Part shown: positions 5,657-6,857 of the stretch, one piece after another | Position numbering within the stretch: the stretch's first letter is position 1 | How the letters are laid out: every line of letters starts with the position of its first letter | Assembly: GCA_015489185.1 (NCBI GenBank) | Contig: WGAE01000104.1 | Location: forward strand, 1-6,857 | Direction: 5' to 3' | DNA: 6,857 nucleotides | Source of the DNA: Campylobacterales bacterium | Lineage (GTDB): Bacteria; Campylobacterota; Campylobacteria; Campylobacterales; QNZT01 | Notes under the pieces: generated by a model | What the model was told of the DNA's origin: nothing | The model's database searches: none | Seen by the model: only the letters and a program-made list of their open reading frames with translations | Made by a program: the position numbers and the translations under genes

Positions 5657-6754
5657 ATGGCATTTAAACCGCTTCAAATCGGTAAGCATACGATCGAAAA
5701 GCCCATCATTCAGGGAGGTATGGGCGTCGGCATTAGCTGGGACAGGCTGGCGGGTTCGGTCTCCAAAGAGGGTGGACTGGGTGTGATCAGCGCCGTCGGA
5801 ACAGGCTACTACGATAACAAACATTTTACACACAAACTGATTCAGGGCAGACCCTATCTGGAAGAGAATTTCTACTCCAAAGAGGGGCTGTTCGCCATCT
5901 TCAGAAACGCCCGTAAAATCTGTGGAGACAAACCGCTGGCGGCAAATGTCCTCTATGCCAGCAACGATTACGGTCGTATTGTTCATGACGCATGTGAAGC
6001 GGGAGCAAATATCATTATCACAGGTGCGGGTATTCCGACCAATATGCCTGAATTTACCCAGGACTTTCCCGATGTGGCGCTCATTCCCATTGTCTCCAGC
6101 GCCAGAGCGCTGAAACTGATCTGCCGGAAATGGAAACGCTACAATCGTATTCCCGATGCGGTGATCGTCGAAGGACCGCTTAGCGGCGGACACCAGGGGT
6201 TTACCTACGAGCAGTGTTTCATGGAGGAGTATCAACTCGAAAATATTGTCCCCCCTGTCATCGAAGAGGCGAAAAACTGGGGTGATATTCCGATCATCGC
6301 CGCCGGCGGTATCTGGGACAAAAACGATATTGAGAAATTTCTGGCGATGGGATGCGCGGGTGTCCAAATGGCAACACGTTTCATCGGTACCTACGAATGC
6401 GACGCACACGAAAATTTTAAAAAAGTGATCCTCAACGCCAAAAAAGAAGATATCAAGCTCTTCAAATCTCCCGTCGGACTTCCCGCACGCGGTGTCAAAA
6501 CCCACCTGCAGGAGATGATCGAGAAAAAAACCGCACCCAAAGTCGCCTGTATCAGCAACTGTGTCGCTCCCTGCAACAGCGGTGAAGAGGCGCGCGCGGT
6601 GGGGTATTGTATTGCCGATCGGCTCTCCGACGCCTATCTTGGCAATACCGAAACAGGACTCTTTTTTACCGGTGCCAACGGTTACCGTCTCGATAAACTG
6701 ATCACTGTTCATGAACTGATGCAAAAACTCGAGCATGGGGAAGATTATCAGTAG
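5657..6754 (+). CDS. Nitronate monooxygenase / FabK-like FMN-dependent oxidoreductase
   Basis: A 365-aa TIM-barrel flavoprotein of the family formerly called 2-nitropropane dioxygenases, which includes nitronate monooxygenases and the FabK enoyl-ACP reductases. Visible signatures are PIIQGGMGVGIS (16-27) for FMN binding, ITGAGIPTN (121-129), EGPLSGGHQGF (172-182) with the family's candidate catalytic His179, IIAAGGIWD (213-221) and AGVQMATRFIGTYEC (234-248) for the flavin phosphate and C-terminal barrel. The tail has cysteines at 298, 302, 306 and 318, followed by FFTGANGYR (336-344). True substrate is unknown: the family mixes nitronate detoxification, fatty-acid enoyl reduction and polyketide-associated reductases, and I cannot separate these from sequence. 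I recall an uncharacterised homologue next to tyrS in Helicobacter and Campylobacter, so this is a conserved neighbour, not an insertion. It starts 1 bp after tyrS and overlaps the next gene by 20 bp. Confidence 0.88.
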   Translation: MAFKPLQIGKHTIEKPIIQGGMGVGISWDRLAGSVSKEGGLGVISAVGTGYYDNKHFTHKLIQGRPYLEENFYSKEGLFAIFRNARKICGDKPLAANVLYASNDYGRIVHDACEAGANIIITGAGIPTNMPEFTQDFPDVALIPIVSSARALKLICRKWKRYNRIPDAVIVEGPLSGGHQGFTYEQCFMEEYQLENIVPPVIEEAKNWGDIPIIAAGGIWDKNDIEKFLAMGCAGVQMATRFIGTYECDAHENFKKVILNAKKEDIKLFKSPVGLPARGVKTHLQEMIEKKTAPKVACISNCVAPCNSGEEARAVGYCIADRLSDAYLGNTETGLFFTGANGYRLDKLITVHELMQKLEHGEDYQ

Positions 6755-6857
6755 ACTTCTTGCGCTCCTGCTGCTGTGTACCACACTGCTTTTTGGCGGG
6801 AGTGCCCTTTATAAAGAGATTCAAAATCTCTACAACAAAATCCCCTACGCTTCCAAA
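6735..6857 (+). CDS. 5' end of a secreted protein, probably N-acetylmuramoyl-L-alanine amidase (partial)
   Basis: The open frame begins at ATG 6735 inside the end of the preceding gene (20-bp overlap) and continues in frame to the window edge, giving 41 codons. The N-terminus is a clear signal peptide: basic MGKIISR, a leucine-rich core (residues 8-19), then LFGGSA, with likely cleavage around residues 22-24. The cysteine at 15 is not in a good lipobox. The mature start (YKEIQNLYNKIP) is too short to identify a domain. In Campylobacter jejuni and Helicobacter pylori the gene after the tyrS/oxidoreductase pair is, to my recollection, a periplasmic amidase (AmiA). That synteny, plus export, is the only basis for the functional label. 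There is no strong ribosome binding site, so coupling to the upstream gene is likely. Real gene: likely. Amidase identity: inferred. Confidence 0.6.
   Translation, partial: MGKIISRLLALLLLCTTLLFGGSALYKEIQNLYNKIPYASK

Noticed and set aside
5555..6784. Long antisense open frame (409 codons) opposite the flavin oxidoreductase
   Set aside because: The + strand gene has clear family motifs. The antisense frame stays open because TTA, CTA and TCA codons are rare in this genome. The antisense translation shows no recognisable domain and spans two genes.
1..6857. Signs of a mobile element, defence system or horizontally acquired island
   Set aside because: All genes are core functions in a conserved order on one strand with even codon use, apart from the short spoT island; there are no terminal repeats, transposases or tRNA borders.

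Overview
The window looks like chromosomal housekeeping DNA from a Campylobacterota (epsilonproteobacterial) genome. Three things point there: the gene order M23/EnvC-like – pyrH – rpoZ – spoT – tyrS – nitronate-monooxygenase-like – (secreted protein, probably amidase), which I recall from Campylobacter and Helicobacter chromosomes; the short MRLE-type omega subunit; and promoter-like sites with a -10 TAAAAT but no -35. By eye the base composition is near 50% G+C. That is high for Campylobacter, Helicobacter or Sulfurimonas and fits better with mid-GC free-living or vent lineages of the phylum. I cannot name the genus.

Layout, all on the + strand: (1) 5-1213, an exported coiled-coil protein with a degenerate LytM/M23 domain, EnvC-like. 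Its ATGA start suggests overlap with an upstream gene outside the window, possibly ftsX. (2) 1214-1300, the only sizeable intergenic gap (87 bp). It holds a probable promoter and a symmetric GAACT/AGTTC repeat array. (3) 1301-2014 pyrH (UMP kinase), 2039-2251 rpoZ (RNA polymerase omega), 2267-4426 spoT/rel (bifunctional ppGpp synthetase/hydrolase), 4450-5655 tyrS, 5657-6754 an FMN-dependent nitronate-monooxygenase/FabK-like oxidoreductase, and from 6735 the first 41 codons of a secreted protein cut off by the window end. Gaps after pyrH are 24, 15, 23 and 1 bp, followed by a 20-bp overlap, so 1301-6857 reads as one operon. A second, internal promoter may lie in the 3' part of spoT. No RNA gene, mobile element, CRISPR array or pseudogene is visible, and no gap exceeds 300 bp.

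Two themes run through the cluster. The interior genes tie UTP/CTP supply (PyrH), RNA polymerase (omega), the stringent response (SpoT) and tRNA charging (TyrRS) into one transcript. The two ends are cell-envelope genes: a probable amidase activator upstream and, by synteny, its probable partner amidase downstream. In E. coli the FtsEX-EnvC-AmiA/B pathway splits septal peptidoglycan; a comparable arrangement here is an inference.

I found no convincing new biological system. The points most worth a second look are the repeat array at the pyrH promoter, the T-rich island with switched leucine codons inside spoT, the degenerate LytM protein paired with a possible amidase, and the four-cysteine tail of the flavin oxidoreductase.
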